Assembly: GCF_030209435.1 (NCBI RefSeq)
Contig: NZ_JARVRX010000014.1
Span: forward strand, 124,001 to 188,000
Direction: 5' to 3'
Length of the DNA stretch: 64,000 nucleotides
Source of the DNA: Mycolicibacterium sp. lyk4-40-TYG-92
Lineage (GTDB): Bacteria > Actinomycetota > Actinomycetes > Mycobacteriales > Mycobacteriaceae
How positions within the stretch are numbered: position 1 is the first letter of the stretch; the number at the start of each line of letters is the position of its first letter. The notes beneath the pieces are model-generated. The model saw only the letters and a list, made by a program, of their open reading frames with translations. It had not been told where the DNA came from and ran no database searches. The position numbers and the translations under genes were made by a program. Shown piece after piece: positions 24,841 through 33,765 of this stretch.

Positions 24841-26061
24841 TCATGACTCGATCCGTTCGAATACGGCGGCCAGCCCCTGGCCGCCTCCGATGCACATGGT
24901 TTCCAGTCCATAGCGGCCGTCCCGCAGGTGCAGTTCGCGCGCCAGGGTCGCCAGCATCCGGCCGCCGGTCGCACCGACGGGATGACCGAGTGAGATACCC
25001 GAGCCCCGCACGTTCGTACGTTCCCAGTCCCCGTCGGTGAACTTCCATTCCCGGGTGCAGGCCAGCGCCTGCGCGGCGAAGGCCTCGTTGAGCTCGATCA
25101 GATCGATATCGGCAAGCGCCAGACCGGCTTTGGCCAGCGCCACCTCGGTGGCCGGGACCGGGCCGATGCCCATGATGTTCGGCGGCACTCCGGCCACGCC
25201 CCACGACACCAGCCGCACCAGGGGCTGAAGTCCGAGCTCCGCCGCGCGCTCCGGCGTGGTCACGATGCACATCGACGCCGCGTCGTTCTGTCCGCTGGAG
25301 TTGCCCGCCGTCACGGTGGCATCCGGATCATTCTTGCCCAGAACGGGTTTGAGCTCGGCCAGCGCCTCGGCGGTGGTGTCGGCGCGGGGATGCTCGTCGG
25401 TGTCGATAACTTCAACACCGGCACGGGAAGTGACGGTCACCGGCACGATCTCGTCGGCCAGCACGCCACTGCGCTGTGCCGCAACGGCTTTCTGGTGCGA
25501 ACGCACCGCCAGGGCGTCCTGTTCCACCCGGGGGATCGCGTACTGCCGGCGCAGATTCTCGGCGGTCTCGAGCATGCCGCCGGGCACCGGATGATTCTTG
25601 CCGCCGGCGGTGGTCCGGCCACGGGCCAGCCCGTCGTGCACGGTGATGCCGCCGCGCGAGCCACCCCAGCGCATGTCGGTGGAATGAAAAGCGACGTTGC
25701 TCATCGACTCCGCACCACCGGCGATCACGAGATCGTTTGCGCCACTGGCCACCTGCATGCAGGCCTGGATGACGGCCTGCAGTCCCGACCCGCAGCGCCG
25801 GTCGACCTGCATACCGGGAACCGTGACGGGCAGCCCAGCGTCGAGCGCCACGACGCGGCCGATGGCCGGTGCCTCACTCGACGGGTAGCAGTGCCCCAGA
25901 ACGACGTCCTGCACCGCGTCGGCCGGAATTCCGGTGCGCTGCAACAGGCCCTGCAGCGCCGCGACACCGAGCTCGACGGCGGTCAGCGACTTGAACATGC
26001 CGCCGTAGCGGCCGATCGGCGTACGTACCGGCGCACAGATGACAGGGCTGGTCGCGGTCAT
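24841..26061 (-). CDS. Acetyl-CoA acyltransferase (thiolase, FadA-like)
   Basis: A 406-residue thiolase. The nucleophilic Cys is in VDRRCGSGLQAVIQA (about 87-101), the GHPVGATGGRM block supplies the catalytic His, and the final Cys lies in LETMCIGGGQGLAAVFE. GNSSGQNDAAS is the usual loop. It cleaves 3-ketoacyl-CoA with CoA. Its ATG directly follows the stop of the SDR gene (TAG then ATG, no gap), so it is coupled to that dehydrogenase, which probably oxidises the 3-hydroxyacyl intermediate. Confidence 0.93.
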   Translation of the reverse strand: MTATSPVICAPVRTPIGRYGGMFKSLTAVELGVAALQGLLQRTGIPADAVQDVVLGHCYPSSEAPAIGRVVALDAGLPVTVPGMQVDRRCGSGLQAVIQACMQVASGANDLVIAGGAESMSNVAFHSTDMRWGGSRGGITVHDGLARGRTTAGGKNHPVPGGMLETAENLRRQYAIPRVEQDALAVRSHQKAVAAQRSGVLADEIVPVTVTSRAGVEVIDTDEHPRADTTAEALAELKPVLGKNDPDATVTAGNSSGQNDAASMCIVTTPERAAELGLQPLVRLVSWGVAGVPPNIMGIGPVPATEVALAKAGLALADIDLIELNEAFAAQALACTREWKFTDGDWERTNVRGSGISLGHPVGATGGRMLATLARELHLRDGRYGLETMCIGGGQGLAAVFERIES

Positions 26062-26799
26062 CTAGATGTGCCGTCCCCCGGTGATTTCCAGGACACAGCC
26101 GGTCATGTACGACGACATGTCCGACGCCAGGAACGTGACCACCGACGCCACCTCGCTGGGCTCTGCAGCCCGTCCCATCGGGATCTCCGCGAGCTTCTGG
26201 TCCCAGATCCGTTGTGGCATGGCCTCGGTCATCGCGGAGCGGATGAGGCCCGGCTGCACAGCGTTGACCCGCACCCCGAGGTGGGCGACCTCTTTGGCGG
26301 CCGCCTTGGTCAGGCCGACGATGCCCGCCTTGGCCGCCGAGTAATTGGTCTGGCCGATCAGGCCGACCTTGCCCGAGATCGACGAAATATTGATGATGGC
26401 ACCGCTTTTCGCCTCCCGCATGACGCCCGCGGCCAACCGGGTGCCGTTCCAGCAGCCTTTCAGGTGCACGTCGATGACCTGATCGAACTGCTCCTCGGTC
26501 ATCTTGCGCATGGTGGCGTCGCGAGTGATGCCGGCGTTGTTGACCATGATGTCCAAGCCGCCCCAGGCCACGGCGGCATCGATCAGTGCCTGCACGTCAG
26601 CGGCGGAGGTCACGTCGCACCGGACGGCTTTGGCCACCTCGGTGCCGCCGAGCTTCGCGACGGCCGCCTCGGTGGCGTCGAGGTTCAGGTCGCCGATCAC
26701 GACCCGGGCGCCTTCGGCGATGAATCGTTCCGCGATCGCGTACCCGATTCCCTGGGCACCGCCGGTGATCACCGCGATACGTCCGTCAAGCAGCGGCAT
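26062..26799 (-). CDS. FabG-like SDR, 3-hydroxyacyl-CoA dehydrogenase candidate
   Basis: A 245-residue classical SDR: VITGGAQGIGYAIAERF (9-25), NNAGITRDATMRKM, catalytic Ser in ISSISGKVG and YSAAKAG (Tyr-Lys), C-terminal YMTGCVLEITGGRHI. Strand 2 ends in GDLN, favouring NAD(H). ATG 26799 is preferred because AGGAGGAG lies about 10 nt upstream; the frame runs to 26862. As first gene of the operon with thiolase and fadE it most likely performs the 3-hydroxyacyl-CoA dehydrogenase step. It is divergent from a second fadE. Confidence 0.88.
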   Translation of the reverse strand: MPLLDGRIAVITGGAQGIGYAIAERFIAEGARVVIGDLNLDATEAAVAKLGGTEVAKAVRCDVTSAADVQALIDAAVAWGGLDIMVNNAGITRDATMRKMTEEQFDQVIDVHLKGCWNGTRLAAGVMREAKSGAIINISSISGKVGLIGQTNYSAAKAGIVGLTKAAAKEVAHLGVRVNAVQPGLIRSAMTEAMPQRIWDQKLAEIPMGRAAEPSEVASVVTFLASDMSSYMTGCVLEITGGRHI

Positions 26800-26824
26800 G
26801 GTCGTGCACTCCTCCTGATCGACT

Positions 26825-26874
26825 TGACCGGTCAGGTCAGCAGACCCCTCGACCGGCTTCATACATAAAATATG
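26825..26874. promoter_or_regulatory. Palindromes in the divergent fadE/SDR promoter region
   Basis: TGACCGGTCA (26825-26834) is a perfect 10-bp palindrome, and CATA-aaa-TATG (26864-26874) lies in the only AT-rich stretch of the gap. Both are candidate sites for the GntR regulator at the end of the operon, and the AT-rich part may hold the -10 of the plus-strand fadE. Confidence 0.4.
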
Positions 26875-26929
26875 ATATTTCTTGCATCAAACCAGAAGCG
26901 CCCTCGTGTTGCACAAGGAGACCCCCGAC

Positions 26930-28126
26930 ATGGCCGAACCCACCGGTTCACCCGCCGCAGAAGTCAGCGATCAGGATTTTCGCGACATCCTCGACGCGAC
27001 GCGCCAGTTCGTCCGCACCGCAGTCGTGCCACGCGAACTGGAGATCATGAACGAGAACCGGGTGCCCGACGACATCCGCGATCAGGCCAAGAACATGGGC
27101 CTGTTCGGCTATGCCATCCCGCAGGAGTGGGGCGGCCTGGGACTCGATCTGGTCCAGGACGTCGAGATGGCGATGGAGTTGGGCTACACCACGCTGGCCG
27201 TGCGCTCGATGTTCGGCACCAACAACGGGATCGCCGGCCAGGTGCTGGTCGCGTTCGGCACCGACACACAGAAACAGCGCTGGCTGGAACCGATCGCCAG
27301 CGGAGACTGCGTGGCGTCGTTCGCACTGACAGAGTCCGGAGCCGGCTCCAACCCCGCAGGCCTGCGCACCAAGGCCGTGGCCGACGGGGACGGCTGGATC
27401 ATCACCGGCCACAAGCGGTTCATCACCAACGCGCCGACCGCGAACCTGTTCGTGGTGTTCGCCCGGACCCGGCCGGCCGACGACGACGGGCCCGGCATCG
27501 CCGTGTTCCTCGTCCCCGCCGACGCCCCCGGCGTCGTGGTCGGGCCGAAAGACGCGAAGATGGGCCAGGAAGGGGCCTGGACCTCCGACATCACCTTCGA
27601 TGACGTCCGAGTCGGCCCGGATGCGCTCATCGGCGGCAACGTGGACATCGGCTACCGCGCCGCGCTGACGTCATTGGCCCGAGGCCGGGTGCACATCGCC
27701 GCGGTGGCGGTGGGCGCGGCGCAACGTGCCCTCGACGAGTCGGTGACGTACGCCGCGACCGCCACCCAGGGCGGTACCGCGATCGGCGAATTCCAGCTGG
27801 TGCAGGCGATGCTGGCGGACATGCAGACCGGTGTGATGGCCGGGCGGGCCCTCGTCCGCGACGCCGCGCAATCATGGGTCAGCGGCGCCGACCGCCGGAT
27901 CGCGCCGTCGGCTGCGAAGCTCTTCTGCACCGAGATGGTCGGCAGGGTCGCCGACCTGGCCGTGCAGGTGCACGGCGGCAGTGGGTACATGCGCGACGTG
28001 CCCGTCGAACGGATCTACCGCGACGTGCGTCTGCTGCGACTGTACGAGGGCACCAGCGAGATTCAGCGTCTGATCATCGGCGGTGGCCTGGTGAAGGCGG
28101 CGCAGCGCTCGGCTTCGGGCCGCTGA
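26930..28126 (+). CDS. Acyl-CoA dehydrogenase (FadE)
   Basis: A 398-residue acyl-CoA dehydrogenase. Signature 1 is VASFALTESGAGSNPAGLRT and signature 2 is DLAVQVHGGSGYMRDVPVER; the C-terminal LRLYEGTSEIQRLIIGGG carries the expected catalytic Glu. ATG 26930 gives the family start and follows AAGGAGA by 8 nt; the open frame upstream to 26882 is not needed. It is divergent from the SDR-thiolase-fadE-gntR operon and probably co-regulated with it. Having two FadE enzymes around one thiolase suggests a branched or cyclic acyl chain needing two dehydrogenation steps (inference). Confidence 0.92.
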   Translation: MAEPTGSPAAEVSDQDFRDILDATRQFVRTAVVPRELEIMNENRVPDDIRDQAKNMGLFGYAIPQEWGGLGLDLVQDVEMAMELGYTTLAVRSMFGTNNGIAGQVLVAFGTDTQKQRWLEPIASGDCVASFALTESGAGSNPAGLRTKAVADGDGWIITGHKRFITNAPTANLFVVFARTRPADDDGPGIAVFLVPADAPGVVVGPKDAKMGQEGAWTSDITFDDVRVGPDALIGGNVDIGYRAALTSLARGRVHIAAVAVGAAQRALDESVTYAATATQGGTAIGEFQLVQAMLADMQTGVMAGRALVRDAAQSWVSGADRRIAPSAAKLFCTEMVGRVADLAVQVHGGSGYMRDVPVERIYRDVRLLRLYEGTSEIQRLIIGGGLVKAAQRSASGR

Positions 28127-28129
28127 CAC

Positions 28130-28158
28130 GACAGCTCAGCGCCCCGGGCCGCGCTGTC
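28130..28158. terminator. Possible bidirectional hairpin between fadE and maoC
   Basis: GACAGC (28130-28135) pairs with GCTGTC (28153-28158), with further GC-rich pairing inside, in the 51-bp convergent gap. There is no T-run. Confidence 0.3.
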
Positions 28159-28177
28159 ACGTGGCCGCCACCAGCAA

Positions 28178-28630
28178 TCATCCGATGATTCGCACGATCG
28201 ACTCGACCACGGCGGCCGGCTTGTCCGATCCCTCGATTTCGACGGTCGCTGTCATGGTCGCCTGAACGGCACCGTCCAGCTCGTCGACTTTTGAAATGAC
28301 GGCACCCGCGCGAACGTTTGCTCCGACCTTGACCGGTGTGATGAATCGCACCTTGTTATATCCGTAATTGACGGCCAGTGCGACGTTGTCGACGCGATAG
28401 AGCTGGTGCATGAAATGCGGTAGCAGTGAAAGCGTCAGCAAACCATGAGCAATTGTGCCGCCGAACGGGCCCGCGGCGGCGCGCTCAGGATCGATGTGAA
28501 TCCACTGGTGATCATCGGTGGCATCGGCGAACAGATTCACCCGCTCCTGAGTGATTTCCATCCACTCCGTCGGCCCAAGCTGACTACCTGCTGCTGCGAC
28601 GAACTCGGACAGATTGTCGAAGACCTTCAC
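28178..28630 (-). CDS. MaoC-like (R)-enoyl-CoA hydratase, HtdZ/Rv0130-like
   Basis: A 150-residue hot-dog-fold hydratase. The hydratase-2 motif is complete: FADATDDHQWIHIDPERA with the Asp/His pair, then GPFGGTIAHGLLTLSLL. The remainder NYGYNKVRFITPVKVG matches Rv0130 (HtdZ) of M. tuberculosis, 151 residues. GTG 28630 is chosen since it gives the family N-terminus VKVFDNLSEF and is preceded by a purine-rich GAGAGGGG; the frame runs on to 28705. It would hydrate trans-2-enoyl-CoA to (R)-3-hydroxyacyl-CoA. It is convergent with fadE but functionally fits the catabolic cluster. Confidence 0.9.
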   Translation of the reverse strand: MKVFDNLSEFVAAAGSQLGPTEWMEITQERVNLFADATDDHQWIHIDPERAAAGPFGGTIAHGLLTLSLLPHFMHQLYRVDNVALAVNYGYNKVRFITPVKVGANVRAGAVISKVDELDGAVQATMTATVEIEGSDKPAAVVESIVRIIG

Positions 28631-29009
28631 GCTTGCCCCTCTCCAAGCGGCCGCGTCCCGGGCCGCACCGCTAATACTTCTAACGCGTCCGTCAGGGCAG
28701 CACAATGCACAGATTTTCGGCCGACGCCACCTACTTAGCCGCTCAAAGTTCGCCGTCTCCGCGCATCGTATAGGCTAACCTGCAAATATAGAGATATTCG
28801 GGATTGCCAACGTCCTGCGCCCCAGCACACTCGTTTCGACCAATACTTCGGTACGTCGGAGGTCGACAGACAACGTTTCACCACTAGCTGGCTGCAGGAC
28901 CCCAACAACCCCGATACTGAATTAGGGAATGCAGTCCGCGCGCGATGCGTTTACCGCAACCGACTGCCAACTGACGTTGCAGTGACTGCTCGAAACGAAT
29001 GGGGCAACG
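28631..29009. other. Intergenic region upstream of the GNAT-moeY-dcpA operon
   Basis: No gene recognised. The stretch is less GC-rich than its surroundings, and includes TATAGGCTAACCT around 28769-28781 that could serve as -10 elements for the plus-strand operon. No convincing repeat or RNA structure was found. Confidence 0.4.
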
Positions 29010-29726
29010 ATGTCGGTGGAGTATGTCGAATACGAATCCAGCGTCGATATTCGCTTTCCCGAAAACATCGTCTGGTCCGACGCCGATACCGATTGCAGCG
29101 TGGTGCTGTCGCAACCCGACACCGACCCAGAACTCTGGAACCGCTACGTCGATGCGGCTGAGCAGAGTTATCGCCGGCACGGTGTCGAATCGGCCGTCGA
29201 CGCTGCCGCGATCCGCGACGGCGCGGACACCGCACTGTTCTGGACGGTCCTCGACCGCAGGGCCAACATGGTCGGCGGCCTGCGCGCCAAAGCCCCACTC
29301 AGCTGTGCCGATGACTCTCATGCCGTAGTGGAGTGGGCCGGCCGGCCGGGACTGGCCACGGTGCGCAAGATGATCAACGACCGGGTGCCATTCGGCGTCA
29401 TGGAGATGAAAACCGCGTGGGTGTCCGACAATCGGGCCAGCCAGCACGCCATCACCAATCTCCTGGCCCGCACCGCGTACCACGCGACCAGCGTCATGGG
29501 CGTGCAGTTCGTGATGGCCACGGCGGCCCAGCACGTCCTGGAATTGTGGAAATCCGGCGGCGGCGTGGTGGCGCCCATTCCGGCCACGCCGTACCCCGAC
29601 GAGCGCTACCGCACCAAGATGATGTGGTGGGATCGACGGACCATGGTCAATCATTCCCAGCCGGAGCAGATTACGAAGGCTCTGCACGAGATCGACGCGA
29701 TATCAACCAGGCTGGTCGCCGGTTGA
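29010..29726 (+). CDS. GNAT-like acyltransferase domain protein, function unknown
   Basis: A 238-residue protein. The middle and C-terminal parts resemble GNAT-type N-acyltransferases of the FeeM/autoinducer-synthase sort: GGLRAKAPL, GVMEMKTAWVSDNRAS, a long helix, then MGVQFVMATAAQHVLELW, and the conserved-looking end TPYPDERYRTKMMWWDRR. I do not recognise the exact family. Its stop overlaps the moeY start by one base (TGATG), so it is coupled to moeY and then to the c-di-GMP enzyme. A role in modifying an amino group, perhaps producing an acylated signal or substrate for MoeY, is speculation. Confidence 0.55.
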   Translation: MSVEYVEYESSVDIRFPENIVWSDADTDCSVVLSQPDTDPELWNRYVDAAEQSYRRHGVESAVDAAAIRDGADTALFWTVLDRRANMVGGLRAKAPLSCADDSHAVVEWAGRPGLATVRKMINDRVPFGVMEMKTAWVSDNRASQHAITNLLARTAYHATSVMGVQFVMATAAQHVLELWKSGGGVVAPIPATPYPDERYRTKMMWWDRRTMVNHSQPEQITKALHEIDAISTRLVAG

Positions 29727-31852
29727 TGGCAGCGCTGGACCCCAACCACATCTCCATCCTCGATCCCCAGAACCCCGCCGACGCGGAAGCACTCGAAGAA
29801 CTGCTGCGCGATCCGGCGGTGAACACCGTCGACACCTGGGCCGACCAGTTCGCCGCGCTGGCCGAACTCCGGCCGGCGCCCACGTCCGATCTTCTCGACG
29901 AACCCGCCCGCTGGGTCTACTACCCGTGGCGCGCGGCCGTGCTGAAGCTGCTGGGCCCACGGTCCTATCGTCGCCTGCGCCTGGACCGAAACCGGCATCT
30001 GGCCACCAGCGGCGAACAGGACCGCCTGGGCCGCCTTCGCATCGGCATCGTCGGACTGAGCTCGGGCCATCTCATCGCTCATTCGCTCGCCGTGGCGGGG
30101 TTCTGCGGCGAGCTCCGGCTGACCGATTTCGACGCGCTGGGCGTGTCCAATCTCAACCGCATTCCCGCAACGGTTTTCGACATCGGCCTCAACAAGGCGA
30201 CCGCCGCCATGCGCCGGATCGCCGAGCTCGATCCTTACCTCGCAGTCCGGTATTCGACCGCCGGATTGAGCGCCGAGTCCCTGGCGCCGTTCCTCGACGG
30301 ACTCGACGTACTGGTCGAGCAGTGTGACTCGCTGGAGATGAAACTGCACCTGCGCCACGGCGCCCGGGCCCGCGGCATCCCGGTGCTGATGGCCACCAGC
30401 GACCGCGGCCTGATCGACGTCGAACGCTTCGATATCGACCCCAGCCGTCCGGTCTTCCACGGACTGCTCGGCGACATCGACCCCGAGACGATGGCGGGCC
30501 TGCCGATCGCGGAAAAGCTGCCGTACCTCATGCAGGTCTTCGACCCGGCCGGAGTTTCGCCGCGAATGGGTGCGTCCCTACTCGAGGTGGGCCGAACCCT
30601 GTCGGCCTGGCCCCAACTCGTCGGTGACGTAACCGTGGGAGCGGCAACCGTTTTGGAAGCCATCCGCCGGATCGGGCTGGACGAACCCCTGGCGTCGGGG
30701 CGGACCCAGGTCGACATCGGCGGTCTGCTCGGCGAGTTGGCCGAACCCACCCGACCGACCCCACCCGCCGACGTCGACGTACCGACGTCAGGTGCGGTCT
30801 CCACCGGGCTCGGTCAGGTCATCGACGCCGCCGTCGCCGCTGCGATCCGCGCGCCGTCGGGCGGCAATTCCCAGCCGTGGCACATCGCGGCGGCGGCCGA
30901 CGGACTCGCCATCGGCATCGACCCCGCACGCACGTCGGCGATGGACATCGGCTTCCGGGGCAGTGCTGTCGCCGTCGGCGCCGCGGCGTTCAACGCGCGA
31001 GTTGCTGCCGCCGCCAACGGTTTTGCCACCGACGTGACCTACACCGAGCCCGACGGCGCGCACCCGCTGCAGGTCGCCCTCCGGCTGCGGCCGGGCGCGG
31101 CTCCTGAGCTTGCACGGTGGTACCCCGGAGTCTTCGAGCGGGAGACCAACCGCCACCGCGGGACAGGCGCACCGCTGGCACCCGAAGTGGCCGGAACATT
31201 GTCACGGGTGGCGCAGCAATACGACGCCCGCGCGCATGTCATGGTCGACCACGACGAGATCGCACACGTGGCAACGGTCTTCGCCGACGCCGACCGGATT
31301 CGCTACCTCACCCCCACACTGCACCGCGAGATGATCTCGGAACTGCGCTGGCCCGGAGACGACCTGGATTTCGGCATCGATGTCCGTTCGCTCGGTCTCG
31401 GTTCCGGCGATCTGGCCGTCCTGCCGCTGCTGCGCCGGACCGACGTCGTTGCGGCACTCGACGACTGGGATGCCGGCACGGTACTCGGGGACGACACACG
31501 TGATCGCATGCGTTCGAGCAGTGCGGTCGTCACGGTACTGACCCGTGGCGCGGCGCTGAGCGACCTCGCGCGTGGCGGTGCCGCCATGGTCGCCGTGTGG
31601 ATGGCGGCGCAGGCCGCCGGACTGGCCGTGCAGCCGATGTCGCCGCCGTTCCTCTACGCCCACACCGGAACCGAGCTCGGCGAACTCTCCAGCAAGTACG
31701 CCGACGAACTACGCCGACTACAGGGCACGTTCAATACGTTGATCAGCAAAGGACAGGACGAGACGGTGGTGCTCGCGCTCCGAATATCGGCCGCGCCACG
31801 GGCTTCGGTACCGAGCCGCAGGAGCACCGCCTTCGAGGTCGGCGCAGGTTAA
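29726..31852 (+). CDS. moeY: MoeY-like ThiF adenylyltransferase/nitroreductase fusion
   Basis: A 708-residue two-domain protein. Residues about 100-340 are a ThiF/E1-like domain: RIGIVGLSSGHLIAHSLA is a divergent nucleotide loop (LSSGHL for GxGGLG), followed by LTDFDALGVSNLNR, the conserved Asp and SNLNR block. Residues about 365-690 are a nitroreductase domain beginning APSGGNSQPWHI (FMN loop). The same architecture and length occur in Rv1355c (MoeY, 715 residues), adjacent to Rv1354c, the counterpart of the next gene here. Despite its name there is no evidence for molybdopterin synthesis; the fold combination suggests adenylation of a carboxyl group plus flavin redox chemistry. ATG 29726 overlaps the upstream stop. 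Confidence 0.82.
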   Translation: MAALDPNHISILDPQNPADAEALEELLRDPAVNTVDTWADQFAALAELRPAPTSDLLDEPARWVYYPWRAAVLKLLGPRSYRRLRLDRNRHLATSGEQDRLGRLRIGIVGLSSGHLIAHSLAVAGFCGELRLTDFDALGVSNLNRIPATVFDIGLNKATAAMRRIAELDPYLAVRYSTAGLSAESLAPFLDGLDVLVEQCDSLEMKLHLRHGARARGIPVLMATSDRGLIDVERFDIDPSRPVFHGLLGDIDPETMAGLPIAEKLPYLMQVFDPAGVSPRMGASLLEVGRTLSAWPQLVGDVTVGAATVLEAIRRIGLDEPLASGRTQVDIGGLLGELAEPTRPTPPADVDVPTSGAVSTGLGQVIDAAVAAAIRAPSGGNSQPWHIAAAADGLAIGIDPARTSAMDIGFRGSAVAVGAAAFNARVAAAANGFATDVTYTEPDGAHPLQVALRLRPGAAPELARWYPGVFERETNRHRGTGAPLAPEVAGTLSRVAQQYDARAHVMVDHDEIAHVATVFADADRIRYLTPTLHREMISELRWPGDDLDFGIDVRSLGLGSGDLAVLPLLRRTDVVAALDDWDAGTVLGDDTRDRMRSSSAVVTVLTRGAALSDLARGGAAMVAVWMAAQAAGLAVQPMSPPFLYAHTGTELGELSSKYADELRRLQGTFNTLISKGQDETVVLALRISAAPRASVPSRRSTAFEVGAG

Positions 31853-31864
31853 GCTGATCGTCTC

Positions 31865-33754
31865 ATGTCCATCGACGAGTCTCCCCCTTCACTGGATCGC
31901 GTGGTCACGGAGGTTGCGACGCGGTTGATGGCGGCGGACTCCAGCAACTCCACCAAGGTGTACACGGACGTTCTGGAGATCCTGGTCAACTACTTCGGCG
32001 TCGACGTCAGCTTCCTGCGCCGCAATGACCATGAGATCGGTGCTTCGATACTCGTCGCGGAATGGCCACTGCGGCCGGAGATTCCGGAACCCGATCCGCT
32101 GCGCGTGGTGTACTTCGCCGACGCCGACCCGGTCTTCGCGGAGACCGAGCACCGCAAGACACCGCTCATCGTGCGGCCCGACCCGGAGCCCGACGACTAC
32201 CAGCGCCGCATCGAGGCGGACCGCAACGTTCCCCAGATATCACTTGCAGCAACGCCTTTGGTGTCCGGCGAACGCACCACCGGAGCACTGGGCTTCGTCA
32301 AGTACGGCAACCGCGAATGGGTCACCGAAGAGATCAACGCACTGCAGGCCATCGCTTCGCTGTTGACCCAGGCCCAATCCCGGGTACTCGCCGAGGAGCA
32401 GCTCCGGTACCTGGCCGAACACGATGACCTGACCGGCCTGAACAACCGGCGCGCCCTCATCGCCCATCTCGATGCCCGGCTGCAGCCGGGCCAACCCGGG
32501 CCGGTGACCGCCCTCTTCTTCGACCTTGATCGACTCAAGGCCATCAATGACTATCTGGGGCACAGTGCGGGTGATTCGTTCATCCGTGTCTTCGCCCAGC
32601 GCCTCACCGAGGGGGTCGACAGCAAGACCGTGATCGCCCGGCTCGGCGGTGACGAGTTCGTGGTCGTCCCGGCAGAGCCGATATCCGCGGACAAGGCCGA
32701 AGCACTCGCCTACCAGCTTCAGGACTCGCTGCGCCGCCGCGTCTGGATCGACGGCGAACGGCTCACGCGGGCAGTGAGTGTCGGCGTCGCGTCCGGTATT
32801 CCGGGCTCCGACAACTCCTCCGACCTGTTGCGCCGGGCCGACCAAGCCGTCTTGAGCGCAAAGTCTGCCGGCGGCGACCGCGTCGCGGTGTTCACCACCG
32901 AGATGTCCCTGGAAACGGCCTACCGCAACGACATCGAGCTGCATCTGCAGGACGTCATCGAGAACGGCGCGCTGCTGTTGAACTATCTACCGGAAATCGA
33001 CATGCGGACCGGGAAGCTGCTCGCGACCGAAGCGCTCGTGCGCTGGGACCACCCGACCCGCGGGCTACTCCCCCCGGCCGCATTCATCGGTATCGCCGAA
33101 TCGATCAACCTGGCAGGCGAATTGGGCCGTTGGGTACTGCGCACGGCATGCCGTGAGTTCGCCCGGTGGCGCGAGGACTTCCAGGCATCGAAACCCGGCG
33201 GTGACGACTCCGATGATCGCGACGATTTCGAGTTGCGCGTCAACGTCTCCCCGGTCCAGCTGGTCACCGACGGCTTCGCCGAGTCGGTGGCCGACATCCT
33301 CGACGAATTCGGTCTCGACCGCGGATCGGTGTGCCTGGAGATCACGGAGAACGTCGTCGTCCAGGACAGTGAATCCTCCCGCGCCACCCTGGCCGATCTG
33401 CGCCGCACCGGGGTTCGGTTGGCGATCGACGACTTCGGCACCGGATACAGCGTGCTGTCCCACCTCAAGTCGCTGCCCGTCGACATCCTCAAGATCGATC
33501 GCAGTTTCGTGACCGACCTCGGGTCCAACCCCGGCGATCTGGCGATCGTCCGGGCGATCATCGCGCTGGCCGACTCGTTCGGACTTCAGATCGTCGCCGA
33601 GGGGGTCGAAACCAAAGCTGCCGCAATGACATTGCTGCGCCACGGCTGCTACCGGGCGCAGGGGTTCCTGCTGTCGCGGCCACTGCCGGGCGATCAGATG
33701 GCGACGCTGTACCGCAAGGGACGGGTGCCGATCCGGTTCACCAGCGAGATGTGA
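31865..33754 (+). CDS. dcpA: GAF-GGDEF-EAL c-di-GMP synthase/phosphodiesterase
   Basis: A 629-residue protein with a GAF domain (about 15-170), GGDEF domain (about 185-340; ARLGGDEFVVV near 258-268) and EAL domain (about 360-620). The GGDEF motif is intact, but no RxxD inhibitory site lies before it. The EAL domain keeps TEALVRW, NVSPVQL, ITENVV, DDFGTGYSVLSHL, LKIDRSFV, AEGVET and the RAQGFLLSRPL end, so both activities look possible. This is the architecture of M. tuberculosis Rv1354c and M. smegmatis DcpA, which make and degrade c-di-GMP. It starts 12 nt after moeY, so expression is tied to it. There are no membrane segments; the signal is sensed by GAF. Confidence 0.9.
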   Translation: MSIDESPPSLDRVVTEVATRLMAADSSNSTKVYTDVLEILVNYFGVDVSFLRRNDHEIGASILVAEWPLRPEIPEPDPLRVVYFADADPVFAETEHRKTPLIVRPDPEPDDYQRRIEADRNVPQISLAATPLVSGERTTGALGFVKYGNREWVTEEINALQAIASLLTQAQSRVLAEEQLRYLAEHDDLTGLNNRRALIAHLDARLQPGQPGPVTALFFDLDRLKAINDYLGHSAGDSFIRVFAQRLTEGVDSKTVIARLGGDEFVVVPAEPISADKAEALAYQLQDSLRRRVWIDGERLTRAVSVGVASGIPGSDNSSDLLRRADQAVLSAKSAGGDRVAVFTTEMSLETAYRNDIELHLQDVIENGALLLNYLPEIDMRTGKLLATEALVRWDHPTRGLLPPAAFIGIAESINLAGELGRWVLRTACREFARWREDFQASKPGGDDSDDRDDFELRVNVSPVQLVTDGFAESVADILDEFGLDRGSVCLEITENVVVQDSESSRATLADLRRTGVRLAIDDFGTGYSVLSHLKSLPVDILKIDRSFVTDLGSNPGDLAIVRAIIALADSFGLQIVAEGVETKAAAMTLLRHGCYRAQGFLLSRPLPGDQMATLYRKGRVPIRFTSEM

Positions 33755-33765
33755 ACCGAACAGCG

